From contig JAFXJT010000031.1 of assembly GCA_017532085.1 (NCBI GenBank), positions 43,974-107,973 on the forward strand: a stretch of 64,000 nucleotides of DNA. The letters are read 5' to 3'. Shown one piece after another: positions 10,624 through 19,267 of this stretch. The notes under the pieces are model-generated. The model worked only from the letters and a program-made list of their open reading frames with translations. It made no database searches and was not told where the DNA came from. The position numbers were made by a program, and so were the translations under genes. This stretch comes from Oscillospiraceae bacterium. Its GTDB lineage: Bacteria > Bacillota > Clostridia > Oscillospirales > Ruminococcaceae. Each line of letters starts with the position of its first letter. Position 1 is the first letter of the stretch.

Positions 10624-11010
10624 TCAGTGCTTGGTTCTGCGTCGATTTTTCCACGCAATGAAACGATGATATTTTTGCTTGATGCTTGTCCAAAGCAGCT
10701 GTTGCTTTTGCTTCAGAAACGCCAGAGTGCGCTCGTCCTTTGGAAACCAAAGCCGCAGCAGCAAAATTGCCATGGCAAAAGTAATCAGCTTTTCCGGCGT
10801 GCCCGGAAACCATAACAGCCCCAGATAGACTGAGGCTGTGCTGCGCATCCAGCCGATATCAAAGCAGATGCCGATCCCTAAAAAACAATATGCCCAGCCG
10901 TTGGTCAGAAACCAGCTGATTGCCAGACAAATCAACAGGTGAGGATTGGTGAGCGCTCTGATCCATATACGCCAGCCCTTTTGCTTGGGTGTCTGCGTGG
11001 GATGGGTCAT
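10624..11010 (-). CDS. Hypothetical membrane protein (128 aa)
   Basis: I do not recognise this gene. The ATG at 11010 overlaps the stop of the upstream gene (ATGA), and GAGGAAAG precedes it. The 128-residue product has two or three hydrophobic segments (LLICLAISWFL; GYCFLGIG-like region; LITFAMAILLL) and a strongly basic tail (AWKNRRRTKH). Translational coupling with the upstream membrane protein suggests the two act together. The MATE gene follows 44 bases downstream. Confidence 0.7.
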   Translation of the reverse strand: MTHPTQTPKQKGWRIWIRALTNPHLLICLAISWFLTNGWAYCFLGIGICFDIGWMRSTASVYLGLLWFPGTPEKLITFAMAILLLRLWFPKDERTLAFLKQKQQLLWTSIKQKYHRFIAWKNRRRTKH

Positions 11011-11849
11011 GATGAGCTTTCCTCTGCAACCGGCTCTGCCGGACGCACAATGGGAATAAAGGCGGCTGCAAGTCGGTTTTTGCCGCGCCGATAGACATAG
11101 AGCCATCCGATGATGCAGAATACTGTGGCATCGATGAAGTTCACAAAGAGATCCTGTGTGGTATCGGCAAGACCTACATCCAGATAGCCGTCAATCACAT
11201 AGGTGCTGCCATCTGCGGTTTCAATGGTTGTGCGTACAATATCCTCGATTAGCACAGGCGTATTGCTTTGCGAAGGATCCAGCGAGACAGATTGAAATTG
11301 CGTGAGAACAGTATCCTTCTGCATATCCAATCCCAGAAGATGGTCGGCACCAAACTCAAAGAATTCCCATGCCACACCGATGGTCATGGAAAAACAAAAT
11401 GCCATAACTGCCTGAAACAGCGGTGAAAGCGCAAAACGAAACCGATTGTTTTCATTAAGCAGATCCACCAGACAGAATCCGAATGCCGCAAATAAGAATC
11501 CGTTTACCGTATGGAGCATCGTATCCCAAAAAGGATATTTGAGATAATAGCAGGCGATTTCGCCTAAGATCTCAGCGCAGAAAATAAAGATCAGCAGCGT
11601 GATTTCCAGTGCCGTGGGCAGCTTGATGCGCAGCTTGCGCTCGATGAAAGAGGGCGCCATAAACAGCAGCAGGGTAAGAATACAGCAAAGCAGACTTTCC
11701 CAGAGCTGCTGGAATGCACATCGGATGGCAATTGCAATTACGATTACACGCAGCACAGACCACACAATGAATGCCGGTCGATTCTGCCGGATCTGATCAA
11801 TGAGCTGCTGCCTTGTGCTTTTTCGTTTTCGTTTGACGGTTGTTTCCAT
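11007..11849 (-). CDS. Polytopic membrane protein, DUF2238-like
   Basis: The 280-residue product has a basic N-terminus (KRKRKSTRQQ), about seven hydrophobic segments and the combination PFWDTMLHTVNGFLFAAFGF, then VAWEFFEFGAD, which resembles the YjdF/DUF2238 inner-membrane family. An extracytoplasmic-looking loop of about 60 residues lies before the last segment. The start at 11849 follows CAGGAGG. The role is unknown. It is the first gene of a three-gene unit with the 128-aa membrane protein and the MATE exporter. Family assignment is from pattern memory and is moderate. Confidence 0.6.
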   Translation of the reverse strand: METTVKRKRKSTRQQLIDQIRQNRPAFIVWSVLRVIVIAIAIRCAFQQLWESLLCCILTLLLFMAPSFIERKLRIKLPTALEITLLIFIFCAEILGEIACYYLKYPFWDTMLHTVNGFLFAAFGFCLVDLLNENNRFRFALSPLFQAVMAFCFSMTIGVAWEFFEFGADHLLGLDMQKDTVLTQFQSVSLDPSQSNTPVLIEDIVRTTIETADGSTYVIDGYLDVGLADTTQDLFVNFIDATVFCIIGWLYVYRRGKNRLAAAFIPIVRPAEPVAEESSS

Positions 11850-11977
11850 ATCAGACCTCCTGCATACTTCATTGTAATTTCTTAGCATTCTATGATTTTG
11901 ACTGATACTGCATTCAGTTTTTTTCTGAATAATTATAGTATGCTTCTTCGATGCGCTGCCATTCTGTCAGGAGAATA

Positions 11978-12092
11978 TAAAAAAAGCAGGATTCGCATCC
12001 TGCCTTCAAAAATGAGATGAAATCAATGTGTGTAGAACAAAAGAAAGGAGACAACAAAACGAGTGAAAATAACGATAATCATTATTTACACT
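11978..12092 (-). ncRNA. Candidate small RNA (about 115 nt)
   Basis: A full-strength minus-strand promoter (TTGACG-N17-TATAAT, 12099-12127) and a terminator (GCAGGA/TCCTGC hairpin at 11986-12003 followed by seven T residues) bound a transcript of about 115 nt with no ribosome-site-backed gene. It contains a 19-codon hydrophobic open frame (MIIVIFTRFVVSFLLFYTH) without a ribosome site. On the opposite strand its 5' half covers an AAAGGAG site and a GTG start of a 43-codon frame (12063-12194). This arrangement resembles a type I toxin-antitoxin antisense RNA, but no plus-strand promoter is clear, so only the small RNA itself is proposed. Confidence 0.5.
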
Positions 12093-12098
12093 ACGTTT

Positions 12099-12127
12099 AT
12101 TATACACGAAGCCCGGTCTTACGTCAA
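12099..12127 (-). promoter_or_regulatory. Promoter of the candidate small RNA
   Basis: TTGACG (12122-12127), a 17-bp spacer, TATAAT (12099-12104) on the minus strand. The rest of 12128-12283 shows no supported gene. Confidence 0.75.
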
Positions 12128-12283
12128 CCGTTTTTTTATGGAACGACAAAAAAATCGGATATTTTCGGCAGTTTATCCAAAAATATCCAATTAAATTTAG
12201 CTACATCTTCCGCTGCCTGTGCAGGATTACCATCCCTGCCACAAATTGATATGGGAAAATTCGTCGAAATTCGATTGAATCCC

Positions 12284-12312
12284 TTTACAAGCGCCGCAGA
12301 ATGTGCTATAAT
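12284..12312 (+). promoter_or_regulatory. Promoter of pyruvate:ferredoxin oxidoreductase
   Basis: TTTACA (12284-12289), a 17-bp spacer and TATAAT (12307-12312), with extended TGTGC before the -10. The leader to the ATG is about 90 nt. Confidence 0.8.
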
Positions 12313-12405
12313 GGTTCTGTGAAATTCTGCGCCCATGGCAATGCGCAGCGTTTTCGTGCGCGCAGATTCCCAATTTATTATTATTTAACAGGAGGAATAT
12401 TTCTC

Positions 12406-15400
12406 ATGGCTATTTTGCGCAAAAAGAAGACCATGGACGGCAATAACGCTGCAGCGTATGTCTCCTATGCCTTCACGGAAGTCGCCGGAATTTATCCGAT
12501 CACGCCTTCCAGCCCCATGGCAGACTACGTGGATCAGTGGTCCGCACAGGGCGTGAAGAACATTTTCGGTACCACCGTTAAGGTGGAGGAAATGCAGTCT
12601 GAGGCCGGTGCAGCAGGTACTGTTCACGGTTCTCTGAATGCCGGTGCCCTCACTACCACTTATACCGCTTCTCAGGGTCTGCTCCTGATGATCCCGAACA
12701 TGTACAAGATTGCAGGTGAGCTGCTGCCGAACGTTATCCACGTTTCCGCACGCTGCGTATCCTCCCACGCTCTGAACATCTTCGGTGATCACTCTGACGT
12801 ATATGCTTGCCGTCAGACCGGTTTTGCTATGCTGGCAGAAACCAATCCGCAGGAAGTTATGGATCTGGCTGCTGTTGCACATCTGGCTGCAATCAAGAGC
12901 CGTGTGCCTTTCATCAACTTCTTTGATGGCTTCCGCACCTCTCATGAGCTGCAGAAGATTCAGATCTGGGATTACGAAGATCTGAAAGAAATGACTGATA
13001 TGGATGCTGTTAAGGCATTCCGTCAGCGTGCTCTGAATCCCGAGAATCCTACCATGCGCGGTTCTCACGAAAACGGTGATATCTTCTTCCAGCACCGTGA
13101 GGCTTGTAATGCTTACTACGATGCAGTTCCTGCAATCGTTGAGGAGTACATGGAGAAGGTAAACGCTAAGCTGGGCACCAATTATCAGCTGTTTAACTAC
13201 TATGGCGCTGAAGATGCAGACCGCATCATCATTGCTATGGGTTCTATCTGCGACGTTGCTGAAGAAGTCATTGATTATCTGAACGCAAACGGTCAGAAGG
13301 TCGGTATCGTAAAGGTTCGCCTGTATCGTCCGTTCTCTGCAGAGAAGCTGGTTGCTGCGATTCCCGCTACCGCTAAGAAGATTGCTGTTCTGGATAGAAC
13401 CAAGGAGCCCGGTGCTCTGGGCGAGCCTCTGTTCCTGGATGTAGTTGCTGCTCTGGCTGCAAACGGCAAGGATGCAAAGGTAATCGGCGGTCGTTACGGT
13501 TTGGGTTCCAAGGATACTCCTCCTTCCAGCGTGTTCGCTGTATTTGCAGAGCTTGCTAAGGATGCTCCCAAGGCACAGTTCACCATCGGTATCAACGATG
13601 ATGTTACGATGCTCTCTCTGGCTGAGGAAGAGGCTCCCAATACCGCAGCAGAAGGCACCATCGAGTGCAAGTTCTGGGGTCTGGGCGGCGACGGTACCGT
13701 TGGTGCAAACAAGGACTCCATCAAGATCATTGGCGATCACACCGATAAGTTTGTTCAGGCATACTTCCAGTATGACTCCAAGAAGACCGGTGGTATCACC
13801 ATTTCTCACCTGCGTTTCGGTGATCAGCCCATCAGAAGCCCCTACTATATCAATAAGGCTGATTTCGTTGCCTGCCATAACCCCTCTTACGTTCTGAAGG
13901 GCTATAAGATGGTCAACGATGTTAAGCCCGGCGGTGTATTCCTCATCAACTGCCAGTGGAGCGCTGAGGAACTGTCTGAGCATCTGAATGCTGAGACCAA
14001 GCGCTATATCGCTAAGAATAATATTCAGCTCTATATCGTGAATGCAATTGATATTGCTGCCGAGATCGGTCTGGGCAAGCGTACCAATACCGTTCTGCAG
14101 TCTGCTTTCTTTGCACTCTCCAAGGTTCTGCCTGCTGAGGAAGCCATTGGCTATATGAAAGAAAAGGCTCAGAAGTTCATGAAGAAGGGCAAAGAGATCG
14201 TTGAGATGAACGAGAAGGCAATCGATGCCGGTGCAACTGCATTTGTTAAGGTAGAGGTTCCTGCTGATTGGGCAAATGCTGTGGATGAGGCTGCTGCTGT
14301 CAACGAGAATGGCCCTGCAAAGCTGGTCAAGATGGTCAACGGCATCATGAATCCTGTTGGCAAGATGGACGGCGATTCTCTGCCGGTATCTGCTTTCATG
14401 GATCATGCTGACGGTACCTTTGAGCAGGGTGCTTCTGCTTACGAGAAGCGCGGTGTTGCTGTTATGGTTCCTGAGTGGGATCCCACCACTTGTGCAAAAT
14501 GTAACCGCTGCTCCTTCGTCTGCCCGCACGCTACCATTCGTCCGTTTGCTCTGAACGAGGAAGAAGCTGCAGGTGCTCCCGAAGTGACCAAGCTGGCTGA
14601 GAAGCCCATCGTTAAGACCAACTACAAGTACACTCTGGCTGTATCTCCTATGGATTGTATGGGCTGCGGCGTCTGCGTAGGCGTATGTCCCACCAACTCC
14701 CTGAAGATGGTCAGCAGAGAGTCCCAGGATGCACAGCAGGCTGCTTTCGATTACTGTGTTGCTAACGTAACCGAAAAGCCTGAGGTTGCTACCAATGCTA
14801 CTGTGATCAGCAGCCAGTACAAGAAGCCTCTGCTTGAGTTCTCCGGCTCCTGCGCAGGTTGTGCTGAGACCTCTTATGCACGTCTGATCACCCAGTTGTT
14901 CGGTGATAGAATGTATGTTTCCAACGCAACCGGCTGTTCCTCTATCTGGGGCGGTCCTGCTGCAACTTCTCCTTATACCACAGATGAGAACGGCAGAGGT
15001 CCTGCATGGGCTAACTCTCTGTTCGAGGATAACGCTGAGCATGGTCTGGGTATGTATCTGGGTCAGAAGGCAATCCGCGATCGTCTCATCGAGCAGGTGA
15101 AGGGTATTCTCACCTCCGACAAGGCATCCGCTGAGATGAAGGCTGCTGCACAGGCTTACCTCGATACCGTGAATGACGGCGAGGCAAACGGTGCTGCTAC
15201 CGATGCTCTGGTTGCTGAGCTGGCTAAGGTGAAGGATCAGTGCGAGTGCTGCGCTGATATTTACGAGAACCGTGCTTACCTCTCCAAGAAGTCCGTTTGG
15301 ATCTTCGGCGGCGACGGCTGGGCATATGATATCGGCTTCGGCGGTCTGGATCACGTTCTGGCATCCGGCGAGGATGTAAACATCATGGTATTTGATACTG

Positions 15401-15936
15401 AGGTTTACTCCAACACCGGTGGTCAGGCTTCCAAGGCATCCAACATCGGCCAGGTTGCACAGTTTGCAGCAGCCGGTAAGGCAATCGCTAAGAAGAGACT
15501 GGCTGATATCGCAATGAGCTATGGTTATATCTATGTAGCTCAGATTGCAATGGGTGCTGATATGAATCAGACCCTCAAGGCAATCAAAGAGGCTGAGTCC
15601 TATCACGGACCTTCTCTGATCATCGGCTATGCACCTTGCGAGATGCACAGCATTAAGGGCGGTATGCAGAACTGCCAGGCTGAAATGGCTAAGGCTGTTG
15701 AGTGCGGTTACTGGAACAACTTCCGTTATGATCCCAGACTGGCTGCAGAAGGCAAGAATCCCTTCATTTTGGATTCTAAGGCTCCTACTGCTTCCTATCA
15801 GGACTTCATCATGGGTGAGGCTCGTTACAGCGCACTGACCCGCTCCTTCCCTGAGCGTGCAAAGGAACTGTTCGTTGCAGCTGAAAAGTCTGCAAACGAT
15901 CGTTATGCTTACCTGAGCGCTCTGGCCGGTAAGTAA
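12406..15936 (+). CDS. nifJ: Pyruvate:ferredoxin (flavodoxin) oxidoreductase
   Basis: This single-chain enzyme oxidatively decarboxylates pyruvate to acetyl-CoA and reduces ferredoxin, the central step of anaerobic fermentation. The 1176-residue length is standard. Visible domains in order: the pyruvate-binding/TPP pyrimidine domain (YPITPSSPMADYVDQW), the gamma-like domain (WGLGGDGTVGANK), two 4Fe-4S ferredoxin motifs (CAKCNRCSFVCPHATIRP and CMGCGVCVGVCPTNSL), and the TPP diphosphate domain (GDGWAYDIGFGGLDH) with extra cysteines (CAGCAETSYARL) for the proximal cluster. The ATG at 12406 follows AGGAGG. Codon choice is strongly biased, as expected for a very highly expressed gene. A strong terminator follows. 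Confidence 0.97.
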   Translation: MAILRKKKTMDGNNAAAYVSYAFTEVAGIYPITPSSPMADYVDQWSAQGVKNIFGTTVKVEEMQSEAGAAGTVHGSLNAGALTTTYTASQGLLLMIPNMYKIAGELLPNVIHVSARCVSSHALNIFGDHSDVYACRQTGFAMLAETNPQEVMDLAAVAHLAAIKSRVPFINFFDGFRTSHELQKIQIWDYEDLKEMTDMDAVKAFRQRALNPENPTMRGSHENGDIFFQHREACNAYYDAVPAIVEEYMEKVNAKLGTNYQLFNYYGAEDADRIIIAMGSICDVAEEVIDYLNANGQKVGIVKVRLYRPFSAEKLVAAIPATAKKIAVLDRTKEPGALGEPLFLDVVAALAANGKDAKVIGGRYGLGSKDTPPSSVFAVFAELAKDAPKAQFTIGINDDVTMLSLAEEEAPNTAAEGTIECKFWGLGGDGTVGANKDSIKIIGDHTDKFVQAYFQYDSKKTGGITISHLRFGDQPIRSPYYINKADFVACHNPSYVLKGYKMVNDVKPGGVFLINCQWSAEELSEHLNAETKRYIAKNNIQLYIVNAIDIAAEIGLGKRTNTVLQSAFFALSKVLPAEEAIGYMKEKAQKFMKKGKEIVEMNEKAIDAGATAFVKVEVPADWANAVDEAAAVNENGPAKLVKMVNGIMNPVGKMDGDSLPVSAFMDHADGTFEQGASAYEKRGVAVMVPEWDPTTCAKCNRCSFVCPHATIRPFALNEEEAAGAPEVTKLAEKPIVKTNYKYTLAVSPMDCMGCGVCVGVCPTNSLKMVSRESQDAQQAAFDYCVANVTEKPEVATNATVISSQYKKPLLEFSGSCAGCAETSYARLITQLFGDRMYVSNATGCSSIWGGPAATSPYTTDENGRGPAWANSLFEDNAEHGLGMYLGQKAIRDRLIEQVKGILTSDKASAEMKAAAQAYLDTVNDGEANGAATDALVAELAKVKDQCECCADIYENRAYLSKKSVWIFGGDGWAYDIGFGGLDHVLASGEDVNIMVFDTEVYSNTGGQASKASNIGQVAQFAAAGKAIAKKRLADIAMSYGYIYVAQIAMGADMNQTLKAIKEAESYHGPSLIIGYAPCEMHSIKGGMQNCQAEMAKAVECGYWNNFRYDPRLAAEGKNPFILDSKAPTASYQDFIMGEARYSALTRSFPERAKELFVAAEKSANDRYAYLSALAGK

Positions 15937-15951
15937 TTCCCAACAGGATAC

Positions 15952-15989
15952 AAAAAACCGCATGGTCTTGATTGGCCATGCGGTTTTTT
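15952..15989 (+). terminator. Terminator of pyruvate:ferredoxin oxidoreductase
   Basis: A 14-bp stem (15952-15965 with 15976-15989) with A run and T run flanks, 15 bases past the stop. Confidence 0.9.
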
Positions 15990-16066
15990 TCAAATCCTCC
16001 CTCATTTGTCATATGCATGCTCCTGATATGGTCTTTGCGTTGCGGTTACTGATATGCGAATACGAA

Positions 16067-16095
16067 TTGACAATGAAATTCTTCAATGCTATAAT
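16067..16095 (+). promoter_or_regulatory. Promoter of the dockerin gene at 16182
   Basis: Full-consensus TTGACA (16067-16072) and TATAAT (16090-16095), 17-bp spacer. A short GCCTT/AAGGC hairpin followed by T-rich sequence lies in the 80-nt leader (about 16141-16164). Confidence 0.85.
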
Positions 16096-16181
16096 GAATT
16101 TGTGAGGAAATCACTGCGTGTTTCGAATGTATTTGTGAAAGCCTTCAGCAATAAGGCAATTTTTATTCAGGAGGGTTGGTT

Positions 16182-17552
16182 ATGACATACTATATGCAAG
16201 CCATTTTGACATTGGGCACTTGTTTTGCGATTGCTGCCGGCAGCAGTCCGTTCACATCTGCAGATGACGCAGCAGGTTCCGTCAAGCTTTCGACAACAAC
16301 CACCAGAACTACCACAACAACCGCACCCATGACTACGCTTGCACCGCAGGATTATTGCGATGCATGCGGCAAAAGCATCCCTGATGGCGAATGCGTGCGT
16401 ACTCCCCTTGGATTGTTCATCTGCCCTGTCTGCAACAGTGCAGGGGCGGGCGGCACAACGGTGGCTATCGGCGGCACTGCCACCACAGCGGTTACTACGA
16501 TGCCAACGACTGTCCAGACCACAGTTCCGTTTACAAGCAATGTGTATTCCAATGAGGAAGGCACACTGCATTGTGAGTATTATGCCTATGTGGGGGATAC
16601 CATCAAAGTAGTGGATACGCTTTTGGCATATCCTTATGAGCTTTCCGGTGATTGCTGTACCTATCAAGACGGCATTCTCACCGCAGAGAAGCCAGGTTAT
16701 ACAGTCCTGTTCTTTTATGAGACCGAGGCCCATGAAACAGTCGTCGGTGAGGTGTGCGTGCGTGTGGTGCATGAACCGATAGTAACCATTACCACCGCCA
16801 CAACGCTGCATCCGGAAACTAACGCAGATGGCTCCACCGTGATTTCCAATCCTAACGCGCTAAACGGCACCGTGACCACCTCGCCCTACTATCCTGAATA
16901 TAACCCGTGGGTGACCGATGCAGAGGGGAATCAGTATTACGTAGGCACCAATGCTTATCGTGAAACCTTGCTTACTATGGTTTCAAAGCCGGATCGTGAT
17001 ACATTTGCATTGGGTGAGCCGTTGGATCTGAGCGGATTGAAGGTGTTCATGACAGAGTATCGCAACTATAATCAACGGGATTATGATGTGACATCGGTGC
17101 TCGAAATTGAAACGGATTACAACCCCGATGTTCCGGGTAACTATACCGTTGCAGTGTACACCAATTATACTTGCGGTGAGGCACGTACAACGGCCAGAAT
17201 CGAATGGGTTGTATGTGTTTCCGAGGAGTACATTTACACCACGGTTCCCGATGAAAGCAGCAGCGGAGGCACTACCACTCTGCCGTCAGCAGTTACTACT
17301 ACTACGACAACCACGACAACCACTACCGGACCCGAAAGCGATGCGACCGGATCTCGCACACAGGGCGACTGTAACGGAGATGCTCTTGTCAAGATCGATG
17401 ATGTGGTATTGCTGTGCCGCTATGTAGCAGAGGATACGACCATTGAAACAGCTGCATTTCTGGCGGATCGTGCCGATCATAACGGCGACGGAAACGTGAA
17501 TGCCGATGATGTCAGCTCAATTCTGCGGTATCTGACAAAATCTTCGGCATAA
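16182..17552 (+). CDS. Secreted dockerin protein with Cys-rich and Ig-like modules
   Basis: A cellulosome-associated protein with no recognisable catalytic domain. The 456-residue product has an N-terminal hydrophobic signal (about 1-27), a short Thr linker, a cysteine module with two CxxC pairs (Cys59/62 and Cys81/84) resembling a zinc ribbon, another Thr linker, a central region including a Big_3-like immunoglobulin module (FALGEPLDLSGLKVF to PGNYTVAVY, roughly 275-335), a Thr-rich linker, and a C-terminal dockerin (about 395-456). The dockerin's two Ca-binding repeats are GDCNGDALVKIDDVVLL and DHNGDGNVNADDVSSIL; KIDDVVLL is shared with the GH5 enzyme dockerin in this window. The start at 16182 follows CAGGAGGG. 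It may be a structural or binding component of the complex. Confidence 0.85.
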   Translation: MTYYMQAILTLGTCFAIAAGSSPFTSADDAAGSVKLSTTTTRTTTTTAPMTTLAPQDYCDACGKSIPDGECVRTPLGLFICPVCNSAGAGGTTVAIGGTATTAVTTMPTTVQTTVPFTSNVYSNEEGTLHCEYYAYVGDTIKVVDTLLAYPYELSGDCCTYQDGILTAEKPGYTVLFFYETEAHETVVGEVCVRVVHEPIVTITTATTLHPETNADGSTVISNPNALNGTVTTSPYYPEYNPWVTDAEGNQYYVGTNAYRETLLTMVSKPDRDTFALGEPLDLSGLKVFMTEYRNYNQRDYDVTSVLEIETDYNPDVPGNYTVAVYTNYTCGEARTTARIEWVVCVSEEYIYTTVPDESSSGGTTTLPSAVTTTTTTTTTTTGPESDATGSRTQGDCNGDALVKIDDVVLLCRYVAEDTTIETAAFLADRADHNGDGNVNADDVSSILRYLTKSSA

Positions 17553-17736
17553 ACAGCAGTTTCGATGCAATATAGCAGAAATCCCCACAAAGAAGCGGCA
17601 TACCTTCTTTGCGGGGATTCCCTTTGGGATGCGATGGGAACTTAAGATGGCGGTTGTTGTGCAAAATCTACAAATATGAATCGAAATGAGATCTGTAATT
17701 TTCTGCTGCCGAAGAGAGGAAATTGCAGAAAAAATA

Positions 17737-17765
17737 TTGACCTTTTGCTTCTAACACGCTATACT
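17737..17765 (+). promoter_or_regulatory. Promoter of acpP
   Basis: TTGACC (17737-17742), a 17-bp spacer, TATACT (17760-17765). An inverted repeat at 17579-17619 just after the dockerin gene may be that gene's terminator but lacks a T run. Confidence 0.7.
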
Positions 17766-17835
17766 ATAAGCAATGTGCGTTGCGCACGGCGCTGCGCAGA
17801 GAGTTTCTCTAATAAAGGAAAGGAAGCGGAGTTTC

Positions 17836-18063
17836 ATGGTGTTTGAAAAGCTGAAAGAGATCATTCTGGATCAGATGGATGTGGATGAAGAGGATATCAC
17901 ATTGGATGCCGATATTCAAGAGGATCTGCACGCAGATTCTTTGGATATTGTGATGCTGATGAAGACCATTTCCGATGAATTTGAAATGGCTGTTCCCGAT
18001 GATGCAGTAGACACAATCAGAACTGTTGGTGATATTGTAGATTATATTGAGGAGTATCAGTAA
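17836..18063 (+). CDS. acpP: Acyl carrier protein
   Basis: Acyl carrier protein carries growing acyl chains on a phosphopantetheine arm during fatty acid synthesis. The 75-residue acidic product has the helical-bundle pattern and the attachment motif HADSLDIVML, in which the serine of DSL is modified. The ATG at 17836 follows GGAAGCGGAG. It stands alone, with its own promoter and a terminator shared with the convergent pyrB, rather than in a fab cluster, so it could serve another acyl-carrier pathway. Confidence 0.9.
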   Translation: MVFEKLKEIILDQMDVDEEDITLDADIQEDLHADSLDIVMLMKTISDEFEMAVPDDAVDTIRTVGDIVDYIEEYQ

Positions 18064-18085
18064 CGATCTGTCAGCAAAATGACAC

Positions 18086-18127
18086 AAAAAAGCGGCAATG
18101 CTGTCCAAAACAGCACTGCCGCTTTTT
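18086..18127. terminator. Bidirectional terminator between acpP and pyrB
   Basis: A stem of about 17 bp (18087-18104 with 18110-18127, one mismatch) flanked by an A run on the left and a T run on the right, located between converging genes. Confidence 0.85.
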
Positions 18128-18142
18128 ATGATTGCGGAAAGC

Positions 18143-19231
18143 TCAAATCGAATCGATGGTTTCGGCACGTTCTTCGCAGTATTCACAGCGAATGCGGCCA
18201 TCTTTTTCGATGAATCGGCTGGGAAGATAGGTTTCACAACTGCTGATGCATTTTGCATTGCGGCAGCAAAGCGCAGGCTGCTCTTTGCCATGCAGAAGAG
18301 GCTGCGTGTTCTTGCTTTCCAGCAGTGTCATAATCAGCGCCATGCGGATATACATACCGTATTGCGCCTGTTTGAAATACAAGGCTCGCTGGTCATCGTC
18401 CACTGCAACAGCAATTTCATCCACACGGGGCAGCGGATGCAGTACGGCAAGATCGGATTTGGCATGCAGCATTTTATCGGGTGTCAGACAGTAGATATCC
18501 TTTTGTGCCAGATATTCTTTCTCAGATGCAAAGCGCTCCCGTTGAATTCGTGTCATGTAAAGTACATCCAACTCTCCGATGGCATCATCCAAAGAGGCCT
18601 CTTCCCGATATTCACAGCCGGAAGCAGCCAGCATTTTGATAATATATTTCGGCATGCGCAGTTCGGGCGTAGAAATCAACACGAAGCGGTTGCCCGGATA
18701 GCAGGACAATGCTTTGCAAAGAGAGTGCACTGTTCTGCCATATAACAGATCACCGCACAAGCCAATGGTAAGATGATCCAGTCGTTTTTTCTCCATGTGC
18801 AGCGTCAGCAGATCGGTGAGCGTCTGGGTAGGATGCAGATGTCCGCCATCGCCTGCATTGACTACAGGGCAATCGGCGGAAAGCGCTGCAGCTTTCGCAG
18901 AGCCTGCCATGGGATGCCGAATAATGAGAATATCAGAATAAGAGCTGACAACCTTAGTCGTATCCTTGAGATTCTCACCCTTGGAAACAGAGGAGCTCAT
19001 GGGATTATCAAAGCCGATGATGCTGCCGCCCAGACGGATCATAGCGGATTGGAAGCTCATCTGGGTACGAGTCGAAGGCTCATAGAACAAGGTTGCCATA
19101 ATCTTGCCGGCACAGGCTTGAATATAGCGCTGGGGGTGGGCATAGATCTCAGCGCCCAGCTTAATCACTTTGTTCCACCAAGCAACGGGGTAATCATTCA
19201 GATCAATAAAATGCGAATAGCGGCTTTCCAT
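18143..19231 (-). CDS. pyrB: Aspartate carbamoyltransferase with fused PyrI-type zinc domain
   Basis: PyrB condenses carbamoyl phosphate and aspartate in pyrimidine synthesis. Residues 1-305 form a normal catalytic chain: FYEPSTRT (carbamoyl phosphate site, 49-56), HPTQTLTDLLT (133-143) and HPLPRVDEI (265-273). The last 40 residues match the zinc domain of the regulatory chain PyrI: Cys323-x4-Cys328 and Cys349-x2-Cys352, with CRNAKCIS closely like PyrI's CxNxxCIS. The nucleotide-binding allosteric domain of PyrI is absent. The start ATG at 19231 suits the AAAGGA site; an in-frame GTG at 19240 is too close to it. It follows asnB by 36 bases, so the two are probably co-transcribed. Confidence 0.92.
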   Translation of the reverse strand: MESRYSHFIDLNDYPVAWWNKVIKLGAEIYAHPQRYIQACAGKIMATLFYEPSTRTQMSFQSAMIRLGGSIIGFDNPMSSSVSKGENLKDTTKVVSSYSDILIIRHPMAGSAKAAALSADCPVVNAGDGGHLHPTQTLTDLLTLHMEKKRLDHLTIGLCGDLLYGRTVHSLCKALSCYPGNRFVLISTPELRMPKYIIKMLAASGCEYREEASLDDAIGELDVLYMTRIQRERFASEKEYLAQKDIYCLTPDKMLHAKSDLAVLHPLPRVDEIAVAVDDDQRALYFKQAQYGMYIRMALIMTLLESKNTQPLLHGKEQPALCCRNAKCISSCETYLPSRFIEKDGRIRCEYCEERAETIDSI

Positions 19232-19267
19232 AGATTTCACATTCCTTTCGGTCAGTGTTTTTTAGGA

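Noticed and set aside
12385-16005. A 1200-codon open frame on the strand opposite pyruvate:ferredoxin oxidoreductase
   Set aside because: It mirrors the highly biased codons of the real gene, has no ribosome site or family motifs, and is best explained as a shadow frame. The same applies to long antisense frames over guaB (4170-5816), the EF-G-like gene (6950-8722), cellobiose phosphorylase (30691-33219), GH2 (51990-53357) and scaA (59749-61407).
17579-17619. A strong terminator after the dockerin gene
   Set aside because: The inverted repeat is good but is followed by GGGGATTCCC rather than a T run, so it is mentioned only as a possible weak terminator.
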